From assembly GCA_012295275.1 (NCBI GenBank), contig CM022676.1:17057771-17121770 (forward strand): DNA of 64,000 nucleotides, in the 5' to 3' direction. Source of the stretch: Chrysomallon squamiferum (taxonomy: Eukaryota > Mollusca > Gastropoda > Neomphalida > Peltospiridae). The notes under the pieces were generated by a model, which worked only from the letters and a program-made list of their open reading frames with translations, was not told the DNA's origin and ran no database searches. Shown in pieces: positions 12,899-24,832 of the stretch (position 1 is the first letter of the stretch; the number at the start of each line of letters is the position of its first letter). The translations under genes were made by a program, and so were the position numbers.

Positions 12899-14130
12899 CT
12901 GATGTCAAAATATCCGTCTCATCTGTGAAACCTTTAACTCCGTATTTGTTGTAAGCCAAATTAATAGACAAATGCAAAGTAATACCTTCAGAAAGAACTG
13001 TTTAATAATTGACAACATCTTTTCAAGTAGATCACTTTGAAACTACAACTTTATAGATTCCAAAGTCTGTGATTTGAATCGGTGTTAAACTGTAAAACCC
13101 CAAAGCAAACTTTTCCTTTGTAATCGATGTAGCGTGTCTAAGTCTATGAGTAAAAACATCTGTTAATTTGTACCATGTAAATGTAGGGGCTGGATTCACA
13201 ATTACGTAAACTTTCAGAGTTATGCTGGTACCCAGTGAGGTCTGTATTTATTATATTCATGTGTGTCTATGTGTTTGTCTGCGTGTCTGTGTATATGTAT
13301 GCCTCTGTGTGTGTATTAGTTTTGAATTTTTAATAAAATTTCTAAAAGGCATTTTTAAAATCATGATAATTACACGATTCACTTAATTATCATTATTATT
13401 ATTATTATTTTCTTTTTGATATAGTTGATTCCAAACCTTAATACCAATAATCATGTTTATTTTTATTTTTAATTAAAAAGTTAACTTATAATTAATTCAC
13501 TAATCGCCTCCATTTAGTGCTGATTGTCTAGATTTACTGATACCACAGATGATCCGACCTGAACATGTTAACTAATAATTAAAACAATTAGTTTGTTGTT
13601 ATTTCTGAACACAGAAAACACTAGTTGACAGTTGTGTATTGAAAAAATGTGCAGTTGGTTGAAGTGTTTAACTTGTTGTAAAACTGAGAAATAAAATTTA
13701 TTTCGGTAACGTAATTTAGAGAAAAATTCCAAAGTATAATTTTGGTAGCAAAGATACCGAATCTGTTATAGAACTGGTACGTACATTTGTCTTTTGTATT
13801 TGTGGTCGTATATGTTTAAAATACGTATGTACTTAGGATAGAATATTCTCTGTCTTATGAACGTCTCTTTAGACTCTGCATATAAACACTACTGGAGAAC
13901 GTACTGACACAGGAGGACGAAGTTTAGTCTCGACGTGAGAAAAGTCAGATGCTGCTGAGCATTGCACCAGTTGGGAATCCACTCGGCCATCAAGGCAAGT
14001 GTTGTAAAAGTTGCTCAGTAACTGAAGGTGAACATCGCATCATACGAAGCACGCCGTTCTTTGTCGTTCGTCATTTTTTCAAAATTTATATTAGTTGAAA
14101 ATCTGGCAGTATATGTTTGTATAAACTGAT
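12899..14130 (-). pseudogene. Ig receptor A, dead third Ig-like exon with insertion
   Basis: Acceptor TTATTCACAG at 14131-14140 and a GTAAATG donor at 12892-12898, both phase 1. The domain is recognisable near its end as SLTPIQITDFGIYKVVVS, followed in frame by two TGA codons also present in copy B and one TAA private to A. About 860 bases (13233-14090) absent from copy B split the exon. Confidence 0.65.
13233..14090 (-). mobile_element. Insertion in Ig3 exon with a tRNA-derived SINE
   Basis: Copy B runs straight through this site in coding sequence, so this is an insertion in A. On the minus strand the part near 13917-13995 has a tRNA-like A box (GATGGCCGAGTGG). The block at 14010-14053 is shared with the SINE-like repeat at 41476-41518. 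No clear target-site duplication was seen. Confidence 0.55.
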
Positions 14131-14440
14131 CTGTGAATAATGGATGTGTGAAGTGATGCATGCTTGGTGTATCTTTTGTTCACCTGTCGAAGCAGCTGTC
14201 TCCGAATGAATGGATGTTCTCCTCCCTAAAACTTTTGTTGTGTAAATACTTGTTGCAGCCGATGTGCCAAAATCCATAAGCAAAAATGATTTAATAATAA
14301 TAATCCGTAATTGTGTTTGTGTCTGTTTTTGAATGATTCATTTATAAACTTGTGTGTATGTATTTATATATAATGTAGAGAGATATCGTGAAACAGTGAT
14401 TTACAAAGAGAAAGATACATAAACAAATTAGGTACATTAC

Positions 14441-14530
14441 TTCTTGAGCCAGATGTTTCTAACAGAGTCGACCTTGTTGTTGTTGTTGCTGCCTCTGTTA
14501 CGTTAGTCTTATTATCCTGTGTTTGTAATC
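14441..14530 (-). pseudogene. Ig receptor A, Thr-rich stalk exon
   Basis: 90-nt exon, phase 1 to 1, acceptor tgtattttacag and donor GTAATG. It reads LQTQDNKTNVTEAATTTT and onwards, a likely O-glycosylated stalk with one NVT sequon. Confidence 0.65.
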
Positions 14531-15284
14531 CTGTAAAATACATATACGTGTATACATGTATACATATATACAGTAAGTACCACGATGACAACATTTATTA
14601 CATTTACCATAACTACTACTATTCTACTATCATTTTTTATTTTATTTTATTTTATTTTTTTAAGTTATTTCTTTTGACAGTTGTAGTGGATCGGACATTA
14701 TGTTCTCTGGTACACTGTGCTAACATAATGAAAGTGATGGAGGGAACAATGTGAAATTTCTATGGGATCCAGTAGGAAGGTGGCTCGTTGTCCCGCACTG
14801 CATTTCAAAACAATATAAATACAGCACTGAAATCAGTGTTCTTACCACAAAATGACTTTGACAAGACTAAGCACAAAGGTGACTGTGTTGAAAATGTAAT
14901 TCACTCTTAGTTTATTACAGTATGTGCATCTCAGATGAGATTAATAAGAGAAATAATAAAGAAAAGGCATTTGTCATTTTTCTACATATTTTCACTGGCT
15001 GAGATCAAAGCTAATAGGATGGCTCATAGGATGGGAATCTCATTGTGTCAGTTTGACGGGTTTAATCGTTAGATTCAGAAAGTTTGAACTCTGAAACTGC
15101 ACTGAAACCTGGCACATAAAGATCTTGATTGACGACAACATAAAGGTGACTATGAAAATGAACTCTTTATTCTAATCTAAATTGATAAAGAAATGTAAAA
15201 GCATCAACATTTTTTAATATGAACAGCTATGAAGTGGACAAATATCTTAAAAAATGACGACAACCTATCAAAGTCTTTATTGTT

Positions 15285-15352
15285 CTAAAAAAATAATAAT
15301 AACAACAACAACAACAACAATAATAAATAACAACAACAACAACAACAACAAC

Positions 15353-15383
<31 letters not shown>

Positions 15384-15860
15384 CTTAACGTGCTGGTACT
15401 CACGTGTTGGTGTTGGAGTTACTCTTTTTTTTTCAGTGCTACATGTCCATGACTTATAGTCGTTGACAGAAAATGAAGATACAGTCAAACTGTAAGTTGT
15501 TAAATAACGTGTCAGGTATATAAAGTTTTCTTTCTTGTTTGTACAAACTTACATCTGTAGTTATCTGTCGACTCTCTGTGTGTTTCACATGTTTGTGTTT
15601 TATACCTACATGTACAAATTTTCTCATCACCTCGTTTAAATGTGATATCTTCTTTATAAATATTTCTGATAACAAAACAAACAAATGTGAAAGTTTGATT
15701 GATGACAGCCGTCCAGGAATACACTGATAAACCAGGATTTTAGCTGAAAATAGCTAAAAAAAAAAAAAATAATAATAATAATAATAACAACAGTAATAAT
15801 AACAATAATAATAATAATAACAACAATAATAATAATAATAATAAAACCTCCAACAACTGC
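15285..15860. repeat. CAA/AAT microsatellites flanking Ig2 exon A
   Basis: Arrays of CAA and AAT at 15296-15382 and 15763-15843, on either side of the Ig2 exon. Array lengths differ from module B. Confidence 0.8.
15404..15743 (-). pseudogene. Ig receptor A, Ig2 exon, frameshifted
   Basis: The homologue in B is 345 nt and open. Here the exon is 340 nt: one base is lost in the first codons, one near 15507 within the TLYTGT segment, and three near the donor. The splice sites (tattttcag-like acceptor, GTGAGT donor) remain. The conserved core KEDITFKRGDEKICTC is readable in a shifted frame. Confidence 0.75.
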
Positions 15861-16107
15861 TAAGCTAACAGTAATAACAATGACAACGAAACGCCAACAG
15901 CAATACTAATAGCAATAAGAACAGCAACAAAATAGTAATAAGAATAATAATAACAAAAGCAATAACAAAAGTTGTTTGTGTACATACATACAGATGTATG
16001 TATCAAATGCTGTTGTTCTTTTTTATAATTGTAAGATAATATTACTTAAATTATTGTTTTTTGCGCATATGCTTCTGTACGTGAGTAATTGTTATTTTGT
16101 TTTTGTT

Positions 16108-16143
<36 letters not shown>

Positions 16144-16165
16144 GTAATGATAAATATTTTCTTAC

Positions 16166-16519
16166 AAAGAACTGAAACTTCTGGTTCACTCCACACTTCA
16201 AGTTGGTCAGATCCACAAAACCAGACTCCAGTGTCATTTTCAGTTGTGTGGTACTTTAACACTGTGTAGTCTTTGTGCTCGCTGTTAGCGTTGTTTGTCT
16301 GTGTTGTACATCTACAAATGTAACTTTGTGTACTGTTACAGTTACACGTGTCTTCTCTCTGTACACAGTCACACACTGTAGTGTTATCAGTTTGTGTTTT
16401 ATGTACAAACTTTATATCAGAATTCAGATTCTGTGACTCGCGTACACGACACGTCATATGCATCATTTCACCTTTTAGTACTGGTATCACGTAATGTAAT
16501 CCAAACTTTACTCCTAGAA
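16166..16519 (-). pseudogene. Ig receptor A, Ig1 exon (open)
   Basis: 354 nt, phase 1 to 1, acceptor ttttttgtatcag and donor GTAAGA. V-type Ig-like domain: strand-B Cys in MTCRVRES, a cysteine-rich insert with CDC, CNC and CRC motifs, and the F-strand signature DTGVWFC. No lesion is visible. Confidence 0.8.
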
Positions 16520-16619
16520 CTGATACAAAAAAATCCATTAATTTTTTATTTCCAAACAATTAATTAATTAAATGAGTTAGTGTTGTTGTAATAAACTTAT
16601 CAGATTTAGTTTAGTCACT

Positions 16620-17440
16620 ATCGTTGTTATTATCACTAATCGTAGCTGTATTAGATTGATAATGATACTACTGTTATTACAACTACTGTTACTACCAATG
16701 CGATTACTAATACTTCTATCACTACTAATTAATTATTATTAGTACTACCTCTATGAGTACTACTACTATACTACTACTACTACTACTACACAAAACTACT
16801 ACTACTATTACTGCTGATTATGCTACTATTTTTACTATTACTCAATTTCTACTACTAGTACTAATGATACTCCTAATACAAACTATTCACACAAACACTA
16901 AAACCAGTTCTTCTGCTACTATAACCTCCACTGTTATTTCTGATACAATTATTATCAGTGGTTTATTCTATATTTACTTCTATAATTACTACTGCTACTA
17001 CCACGTCTTTTTCTTCTTCTTCTTCCTTTGTTTATTCCACTTCTTCTACTCTATTACTACCACTACTATAGCTACTAGTACTACTACAGCTACTACTTCT
17101 ACTTCTAATACTACTACAACTACTACTGTTACCAGTACTACCACTATTACTATTACTACTATCACTACTACTACTTTTTTACCACTGTTATAGCCATTAT
17201 TGTGTTTTTAATTATTACTTTTAAATATTCCACATTTACTACAACTACTACAGTTGCTGCTGTTGCTACTTGTGTTACTAGCGCTAGTTGTATGATTACC
17301 AGTAACAGTATAACTGTATAACTATTACTGCTGTTGTTTTAACTATTGCTATTATTACGACTACTACACTCCCTTATTCTATTACTATTACAATGACCAC
17401 TACTACTGACACTAACACAACAACTACATTTTCTAAAAAC
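16620..17440. repeat. ACT-rich degenerate trinucleotide region, first intron of Ig receptor A
   Basis: Imperfect ACT/ATT/GCT triplets fill the intron between the signal and Ig1 exons. Homologous tracts are at 59110-59930, 24949-25254 and 27900-28760. Long frames here are repeat artefacts. Confidence 0.75.
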
Positions 17441-17504
17441 TATTTGCTTAAGAAGAAGAAGAAAAGAAGAACAACTACATGGAATTAGTTTAGATTTAAC
17501 TTAC

Positions 17505-17571
17505 CAGTACTCGAGTGCAGAATGAGAAAACTTATAGGAAAAATACAGAAAATAAAAACGTCTGTCCGCAT
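17505..17571 (-). pseudogene. Ig receptor A, signal-peptide exon with ATG
   Basis: ATG at 17571. 22 codons MRTDVFIFCIFPISF then LILHSST, plus one base, then the strong donor G|GTAAGTT. A short basic N-end followed by a hydrophobic core fits a signal peptide. An acceptor-like TTATTTCAG lies upstream, so a noncoding 5' exon is possible. The same peptide is encoded in copy B. Confidence 0.8.
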
Positions 17572-17601
17572 GTTTGAATTATTCCAGTGGGAAATCTGAA
17601 A

Positions 17602-17605
17602 TAAC

Positions 17606-17701
<96 letters not shown>

Positions 17702-17726
17702 AAAATAATAATAATAATAATAATAA

Positions 17727-17765
<39 letters not shown>

Positions 17766-17803
17766 TAATAACAATAACAACAATAACAACAACAACAACA
17801 ATC

Positions 17804-17842
<39 letters not shown>
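17602..17842. repeat. AAT microsatellite upstream of Ig receptor A
   Basis: About 240 bases of AAT triplets with CAA interruptions. The array is shorter and more interrupted in module B (60085-60250). Confidence 0.9.
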
Positions 17843-17843
<1 letters not shown>

Positions 17844-18466
17844 AAACATCACTAGAAATAGAAATAAGAATAACTATAAAATCGATCCAGTCAGAAAAAG
17901 AAATTATGAACTATTTAAAAACTGACTTGTCAAATGTTCTTCCTTATCTAGTGTGCAGTCTTCCTCTTAGAGCAGCCAGTGAAATTTCTGCAAAGCTTTC
18001 CTCGAACAAGGAAGTCAGTCTACTTGTGTATTTCAAGAAGCTGCATTGTTTCAAAAAGGAAACAGGTTATAAAGTACTTGCTATTGTTCGTGTGAATATG
18101 CGTTGAACACTTAGCATAACATATTCTCAAATAAACTTTTTCAGAGAAAATTTCGCTTGGAGTACCTAATATAAGTGTGTATCTGTATGTGTGTCTTTGT
18201 GTGTGTCTTTGTGTGTGTCTCCGAATGTTTGTGTCTGAATGTGTCTCTAAGTGTGTGTGTGTGTGTGTGTATGTGTGTGAATGTGTGTGTGTGTGTTCTC
18301 TATTAAGATAAAGTTATTATATATATATATTTTAAACTAATTAAATGAGAGAATTTATGTTGAAAGCCCTTCTGATATTATACAGGGAGGTTTATTGTGT
18401 GTATATACGTGCGTATATATGTATTTATGTATATGTGTGTGTGTGTGTATATATATACACACATAC

Positions 18467-18594
<128 letters not shown>

Positions 18595-19636
18595 TTCTAT
18601 ATGTATTTGAATGTATGTGATTTAAAATACACTTAGAAAGGATCAAAGCATACGTTTCTGCTCTGCTAACAAGGATTAAAATCCAATCATTTACTACAAA
18701 AAGAAATCACAATTTAAAAAATAGAACTGTTCATGATAATAACAGTTATTATTTAATGGGTGTGTTATATATGTGTATGTAACAGACTGGTATCAGGTAT
18801 GTGTATTATTGTAAAAGATGAGTGTAATGAGTGTAGATTTCTCAAAACCCGCAGTGCACGAGGAAATGTACCAGATTTATTGTTGTTTTATTAACCATTT
18901 CTATTTCTATATATGTAGGTAAAGCTATAAAATAAATTATTTTCAAATCCTTCTTAGGTGGGGAATTAAACAACGATGTTAGAGGCAGGCGCCCCCTGGC
19001 GGAAACTGCCAATATATTACGGAACACGGACAATGGAATTTAAACAGAAAGTTTTCACAAAAGTAACCGAATTCACGTGTTTTGTTTCGTAAGAAGAAAT
19101 TACATTGAGGTACTGTTATCTTTTCTTTCTTTCTTTTCGCTTAATTTTAGATCTTAGGTTTTTTCAGCTTTATGTTTCTTTAGTTCCTATTTTGTTTTTT
19201 ATATATTTTTTTTTTTTTTTTTTTCGTCTTAGTAACAGTATTGTTTTTGCATACATTATTTTTAACTGTGTCTTCCTTTCTTCGTTCTTCTGTCGTTCTC
19301 AAAAATTCAGGTTGAGGATACTCTACCCGAAATCCATGTGACCGGAAGTTCTGAATATTCCGGATATGAGGATATAACCAGAGAAAAGGATTTAAATCAA
19401 AACACAGATTCCGTTTAATTTTCGTAAACAGCAAAAACAGAGAGTTCTCGGGATATTTTATATGTAATAAAGTTTGTGTGTACTAAACCAGCTGAGAACT
19501 TTGAGTTTCAACATTTCGTTTAATCGTCTAAAGATCAAGATTTCAGAATTTCGGAGAACTGATTCTCAAAATGTAAATATAATTTGCTGTTTAGTTCCTG
19601 TGAATACTGAAAATCTGTTCTTATTTATTTGTGTGC

Positions 19637-19676
<40 letters not shown>

Positions 19677-19719
19677 ACTTATTAAATATTCATTTACGTA
19701 ACGATTTGTTTGAATGTTT

Positions 19720-19878
19720 ATGCATTTGTATGTGTATATGTATGTATGTCTGAATGTATCTATGTATGTCTATGTATATATATGTATATATATATATATG
19801 TATATATATATGTATATATATATATGTATGTATGTATATGTATGTATGTATATGTATATATATGTATATATATGTATG

Positions 19879-19909
<31 letters not shown>

Positions 19910-19936
19910 GTATGTATGTATGTATATATATATATG

Positions 19937-19967
<31 letters not shown>

Positions 19968-19988
19968 ATGTATATATATATATATATG
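19720..19988. repeat. TATG/TA array before CBM14 copy 2 first coding exon
   Basis: About 270 bases of GTAT and TA repeats, ending some 25 bases before the splice acceptor. In module B it is collapsed to about three units (62096-62108). Confidence 0.9.
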
Positions 19989-20014
19989 CCCATATGTATT
20001 TTATTTAATTACAG

Positions 20015-20093
20015 ATGGCTCTTTCAGCAGTGTTTGTTGTTGCCATAGTAACAGTTTCTTTCTCATCTTGCTGGAGTCAAACGCCATTTAAAT
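20015..20093 (+). CDS. CBM14 copy 2, signal-peptide exon
   Basis: ATG lies immediately after the acceptor ttatttaattacag. 26 codons plus one base, then donor GTAAGTA. The hydrophobic core FVVAIVTVSF fits a signal peptide. Confidence 0.8.
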
Positions 20094-20238
20094 GTAAGTA
20101 CTTGATCAACTCACGTTTTCTGATCTCCTGTTTGTTTGTTTGTTTGTTTGTTTATTTATTTATTTAATTATTTATTTTTATAATTTAGTACAAAATGTCT
20201 AAACACCCACATATATTACACCCACCCATCATACAAAA

Positions 20239-20277
<39 letters not shown>

Positions 20278-22303
20278 GGACGCACATATATATTTAGGTT
20301 ATATATGTAAAATAATAAATCTTCACAGATTATCCCTTATTTAAATTGTTTATCTGTTGTTGTTTTGTTTGTTTGTTTCTTTATCTGCTGTTTGTTTATT
20401 TTGTTTATTTGTTGTTGTTTTGTTTGTTTGTTTGTTTTTTTGTTTGTGTTTTTGTTTTTGTTTGTTTATTTTGTTTATCTGTTTGTTGTTTTTTGTTTCA
20501 TTGTTTGTTTTTTGTTATTTTGTTGTTTTGTTTATTTTGTTTATCTGTTGTTTGTTTGTTTGTCTATTTTGTTTATTTGTTGTTTGTTTGTTTGTTTATT
20601 TTGTTTATCTGCTGTTTGTTTGTTTGTTTGTTTTGTTTATCTGTTGTTTGTTTGTTTAGTGAACAGCACGTGTTCACGACGTTCTGACTGCATGATCGGC
20701 GGCAACACGCAACATCCCGACTGCACCGACTGCACGCAGTTTGTCGTTTGCTTCAAAGGAAACTACGCTGTCGTCAGCTGTCCTGCGACATCTCTTGACG
20801 ACGTTTACTACGACGTCACCACCGGCAGATGTGTCAGCAAGGAGAAGGCAAAATGTGGGTGAGTCATTACTGTCCTAACTTAAATACAGTTTTTAATTAA
20901 TTTATCTGTAAATATAACAGTTTCTTGTTTATATTCTCGTTGTTGTTGTTGTTGTTGAAGTAGTCGTTTTAGTGTTTATTGTTGTTGTGAGAAGTTAGAG
21001 GCATCACAGAAATCACAAAAGAGGTTGTATTCTAAACTGTTTTATTTCTTCTCTTCGGACACAGACAGACGCAGAGAAGATGATTTCTGCAGATCTGAGA
21101 AAAGCGAAGAAAGCTTCGATAACTCTACCTGATGGATCCGAATACAAGTTCTCCTACTTTTCCCCGGACCAGTCCATTCACCCTTTGGAAAGTAAGGCGA
21201 ATGAAAATGACGTCACAACAAATGAAGGTATAAAGAATGAAAATTATATTACAAATAACTCGATAAATAATGAATATCAAAATGACATCACCAATAGTCC
21301 GACTGAAAGTGATGTCACGAGCTACAAGAATGAAAATGACGTCACAAGTAGCCCCACTCAAAATGATGTCACGAGTACCCTGAATGAAAATGACGCCACA
21401 AACAACTTAAATGAAAATTACGTCACAAGTAAGCCGACTGAAAAATTCACAGGTTACGAGAAGGAAAATGACGTCAGAGGTAAACAGAACGAAAAAGAAA
21501 TATCCACTAACCAGAATAAAAATAATGATATAAATAATCAACACCAAAATGACGTCACCAATAGCTACAGTACATATGACGTCACAGACAGTCCGATTAG
21601 AAGTAGTACGACTTCATCCAGCACAACTCCGCCTCGACGTGAGATCAACCCAGCCTCCATGCTGACTTCTGACATAAACAATTACGTTGATAACCTACAA
21701 GAAAAACAGTTTTCTTTTCCTCGTTTTGACAGCGCTCAGCCAATCAACTTTGAGACGTTTCCTCAGCCTCGTGTACCGCTCTACTTTGGCGGGAAACCGG
21801 TTGGTTTTAACTCCAAGGATAATGACGACCTGATGTCCGCTATAAAACTTCCCAACAACGACGTCAGTCACAACGACCTGAACGACATGCATAAAGAACT
21901 GAATGAAGATTTGTTGTCGCTGGGACATCCTTTCGATAAAGATTTTTTCAATTCCCAAGAGAGTCAACAGTCGCTTTCAGAATTCGAAAATCAAGAAATG
22001 AATTCTGAGAAACCGGCTCAAGTAACATCTACTCCGTCTACGGCTAATACACAGCAGCAACAGCAACCGAGATGCACCGTTAGCTGCATTTACGATGGGC
22101 AACGACTACACGGTCTGTATCAGCACTGCCACACGTGCTCCATGTACGTCGACTGTAACCATGGAAACGCGAGTTACCAGTCGTGTCCTATTTTAAGAGA
22201 GTGGGATGACAACAAGAAACAGTGCGTACTCTTTTCCTCCACCTGTCGGGAATTCTCGGCTTTTCCGACAATGGACGATCTTCTAGAGACCCGTTTTAAA
22301 TAA
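20015..22303 (+). CDS. CBM14 secreted protein, copy 2 (splice acceptor of last exon lost)
   Basis: Three coding exons: 20015-20093 (signal peptide, MALSAVFVVAIVTVSFSSCW then SQTPFK), 20660-20858 (CBM14 domain 1, eight cysteines) and 21058-22303 (low-complexity NENDVT region, then CBM14 domain 2). The lengths sum to 1524 nt, 507 residues plus stop, with matching phases 1 and 2. The acceptor of the last exon reads ctcttCG where copy 3 has ctcttAG, so normal splicing should fail. The next AG sites give the wrong phase and an early stop. It may therefore make only a truncated one-domain product or be dying. Extracellular chitin binding is inferred from the domains. It is divergent from Ig receptor A. 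Confidence 0.8.
20348..20659. repeat. TTTG-rich minisatellite abutting exon 2 acceptor
   Basis: Repeated TGTTTGTTTATTTTGTTTAT-type units, about 300 bases, running into the acceptor gtttgtttag. Module B has a much shorter tract and no AG at the acceptor. Confidence 0.85.
20660..20858 (+). CDS. CBM14 copy 2, exon 2 (CBM14 domain 1)
   Basis: 199 nt, acceptor tttag and donor GTGAGT, phase 1 to 2. Cysteine core C-x2-C-x5-C-x9-C is the same as in domain 2, with the aromatic DVYYDV segment typical of chitin-binding type-2. Confidence 0.8.
21058..22303 (+). CDS. CBM14 copy 2, last exon (low-complexity region and CBM14 domain 2)
   Basis: Continuous frame to TAA at 22301-22303. Starts TQTDAEKMISADLRKAKK, then repeated NENDVTS motifs, then PRCTVSCIYDGQ. 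It differs from copy 1 by about 15 amino-acid and 5 silent changes over 1153 bases. The acceptor at 21056-21057 is CG. Confidence 0.8.
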
Positions 22304-23136
22304 CTGTGTTACGTTACAGTGTCAGTGTATGCACTTGCGTTCATTATAATCTCTAAAACACTAACATAATTATTAACTAAGTACGAACAGGTCAAGATTT
22401 CAGTTCCTAATTCCTCTTCTCATTAGTTTATTTGTTTCATTTTATTTTATTTTATTTCATTATATTTTATATTTTTTCATTTTGTTTATTTATTTACTTA
22501 TTTATTTAAGAGATTTTTTTTTTTTTTTTTTTTTTTTGTTTGCATGCTTCTTTGATAACTTGCTCTTTAAAAAAAAAATGAATAAAAGGCTTTCAGCACA
22601 TGGTCTGAATATTTATTTTAAAATAAAATTATAATTTAAACATTTCTTTAAATGGTGTAATTCTATACTGTATCGATCCTTAATCGTCCGATTTTTAAAT
22701 ACATCAAAAATATATAGTCATGTACACGCAAATATATAGATATATGCTAATGTAAGTATATACTTATACGTACACACGTACAAAATAATATTTAATGTTA
22801 TATGTATAAACATACGTATATACAGACTTGCAGACAGGCTTAGAGATATACATATAAACATGCATACTTACATCCGTATACACAGCACACATCTTCACAG
22901 AGATACACACGCACACACGCACACACAAATACAGACAGCACAGTATTAATTCCTAAATATGTATAATGCCACTGAGAGCTTTGCGAAATAATGATAAGAA
23001 GAAGGTTGATGATGATGATAATAAGTAATTGAATAGATAAATAAATAGGGAATATGAATGAAATACTTTTACAAAATGTAAGACAAACTGACGATCAACA
23101 CTCTTCGTAAAATGATTTACTCAACAATTTACTATT
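22304..23136. other. 3' flank of CBM14 copy 2
   Basis: Matches the copy 1 flank up to about 22567, where module A ends. An AATAAA (22579-22584) is a possible poly(A) signal. The rest is AT-rich with CA repeats near 22906-22926 and no gene. Confidence 0.5.
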
Positions 23137-23705
23137 TTGTGCGCGTGTGTGTACGCTTATATATATTAGAAGTATGTAGATATGTGTGTGTCTGTGTGTG
23201 TATATGTGTGTTACTGTGTGTGTGTGTGCGCGCGTGTGTGAGCTTATATATATTAGAAGTATGTAAATGTGTGTGTGACTGTGTGTATATGTGTGTGTGA
23301 CTGTGTGTATATGTGTGTGTGACTGTGTGTGTGCGTGTGTGTGCGTTTATATATATTAGAAGTATGTAGATGAGTGTGTGTGTCTGTGTGTATATGTGTG
23401 TGTGACTGTGTGTGTGCGTGTGTGTGCGTTTATATATATTAGAAGTATGTAGATGAGTGTGTGTGTCTGTGTGTATATGTGTGTGTCTGTGTGTTTTTGT
23501 GTGTGTGCGTTTCTGTGTGTCTCTGTGTGTGCGTGTATGTGCGCTTATATATATTAGAAGTATGTAGATGTGTGTGCGCGCGTGTGTATGCGCTTATATA
23601 TATTAGAAGTATGTATATGTGTGTCTGTGTGTGTTTATGTGTGTGTCTGTGTAGGTGCGTGTGTGTGCGCTTATATATATTAGAAGTATGTAGATGTGTG
23701 TGCTG
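23137..23705. repeat. Composite minisatellite with TTATATATATTAGAAGTATG core
   Basis: The core TTATATATATTAGAAGTATG plus TAGATG recurs about seven times (near 23158, 23246, 23347, 23430, 23546, 23597, 23671), separated by GT-rich spacers of variable length. Confidence 0.9.
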
Positions 23706-23761
23706 AAGCTGATCAAAGAGCAATACTGATGTTGTTCAACGACGACGATTACACATCTACT

Positions 23762-23867
<106 letters not shown>

Positions 23868-24090
23868 CTGGTTGACTGATGCAAAGAAAGAGAGATGGAT
23901 GGATGAATATGTAAAAGGAGACAGAGAGAACAAGCAATATTTAATCGTGAATGTCAAAGAAAAAAGTGAATAAATTAAAACAGATATATCATTCACATGA
24001 AAACTTTTATTTATTCGTAAATTAAAGACCAGAGAAAAAATAGCACAAATTTCACAAAAGTTAATATTATATCCCAAATAATAGATTATA

Positions 24091-24291
24091 TTGGATTGAG
24101 GAATAAGTCATTGCGGTTAAATTAAATTTAATGATTACACAGAAGAAAACTTAAGCTTAACTGATAACAAGATGTAATTTAATCAATAACGTATTTTCCA
24201 TTGTTATTTACCACTTCTTCCCAATGTTCAACAAGTTTTTCGATGCTTCTGCAATAAATTTGAATGAATTATGACTTATTCCTCAACCTAA
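24091..24291 (-). mobile_element. Internally deleted mariner element
   Basis: 201 bp flanked by TA on both sides. Terminal inverted repeats: TTGGATTGAGGAATAAGTCA at the left and TTAGGTTGAGGAATAAGTCA read inward from the right. On the minus strand near 24184-24262 the sequence encodes YCRSIEKLVEHWEEVVNNNG then KYVID and a stop, which matches the C-terminus of mariner transposases. The rest of the gene is missing, so it is non-autonomous. Confidence 0.8.
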
Positions 24292-24782
24292 TATATACCT
24301 ACTAACCCACACCACTTACACACACACACAACACACATACACAAGCATACACACACCAGTACACACAAGCACACGCACGCACACACGCACACACACACAA
24401 AACAACTCGTACTATATATAAAACATGTAATTTGTAAAATGAACGAAATCGTCAGTTTTAGTTTTCAGTATAGTCATTATTCTGTGTTTTTATCTTGTTC
24501 ATTCAATATTGTGGTACTTCTACTACGTTTCAAATCATTTCCTATTCAATATATATGAAATAAAATTAAAAACAACGACAGTACACAAATATATATATAT
24601 ATATATATAAATTCATATACGCACATACACACATGCTTAAATAAATAAATGAATAAAATATCATTAATTTTTTTTTTTTTTTAAACTAAAACAGAAAAAT
24701 GAATACAATAAATATTGAATAAAATTAGATAAAATATATTAAATAAAATAAAATAATAAGTCTGAAGAACAGGACTATTTCT

Positions 24783-24832
<50 letters not shown>

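Larger units (their letters stand above)
9034..17571 (-). pseudogene. Ig-domain transmembrane receptor, copy A (broken)
   Basis: Exons were found from splice sites and phase. In transcript order: signal 17505-17571, Ig1 16166-16519, Ig2 15404-15743, stalk 14441-14530, dead Ig3 12899-14130, TM 11335-11442, tails 10734-10767, 9731-9783 and 9034-9116. The boundaries between extracellular exons are phase 1. Ig2 is 340 nt where copy B has 345: two single-base deletions, one just after the acceptor and one near 15507, shift the frame. The Ig3 exon has stops and an insertion of about 860 bp. All other exons are open with consensus splice sites. The intact relative suggests a cell-surface receptor with tyrosine-based signalling motifs; the ligand is unknown. 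It lies head to head with the CBM14 gene at 20015. Confidence 0.75.

Noticed and set aside
16753-17193. Thr/Ile-rich frames in the ACT-rich intron, also 59171-59821
   Set aside because: Low-complexity triplet reading inside an intron.
17906-18106. 66-codon frame on the plus strand conserved in module B (60313-60513)
   Set aside because: Conservation is explained by the recent duplication; the third copy near 29000 does not keep the frame. Likely upstream region of the Ig receptor.
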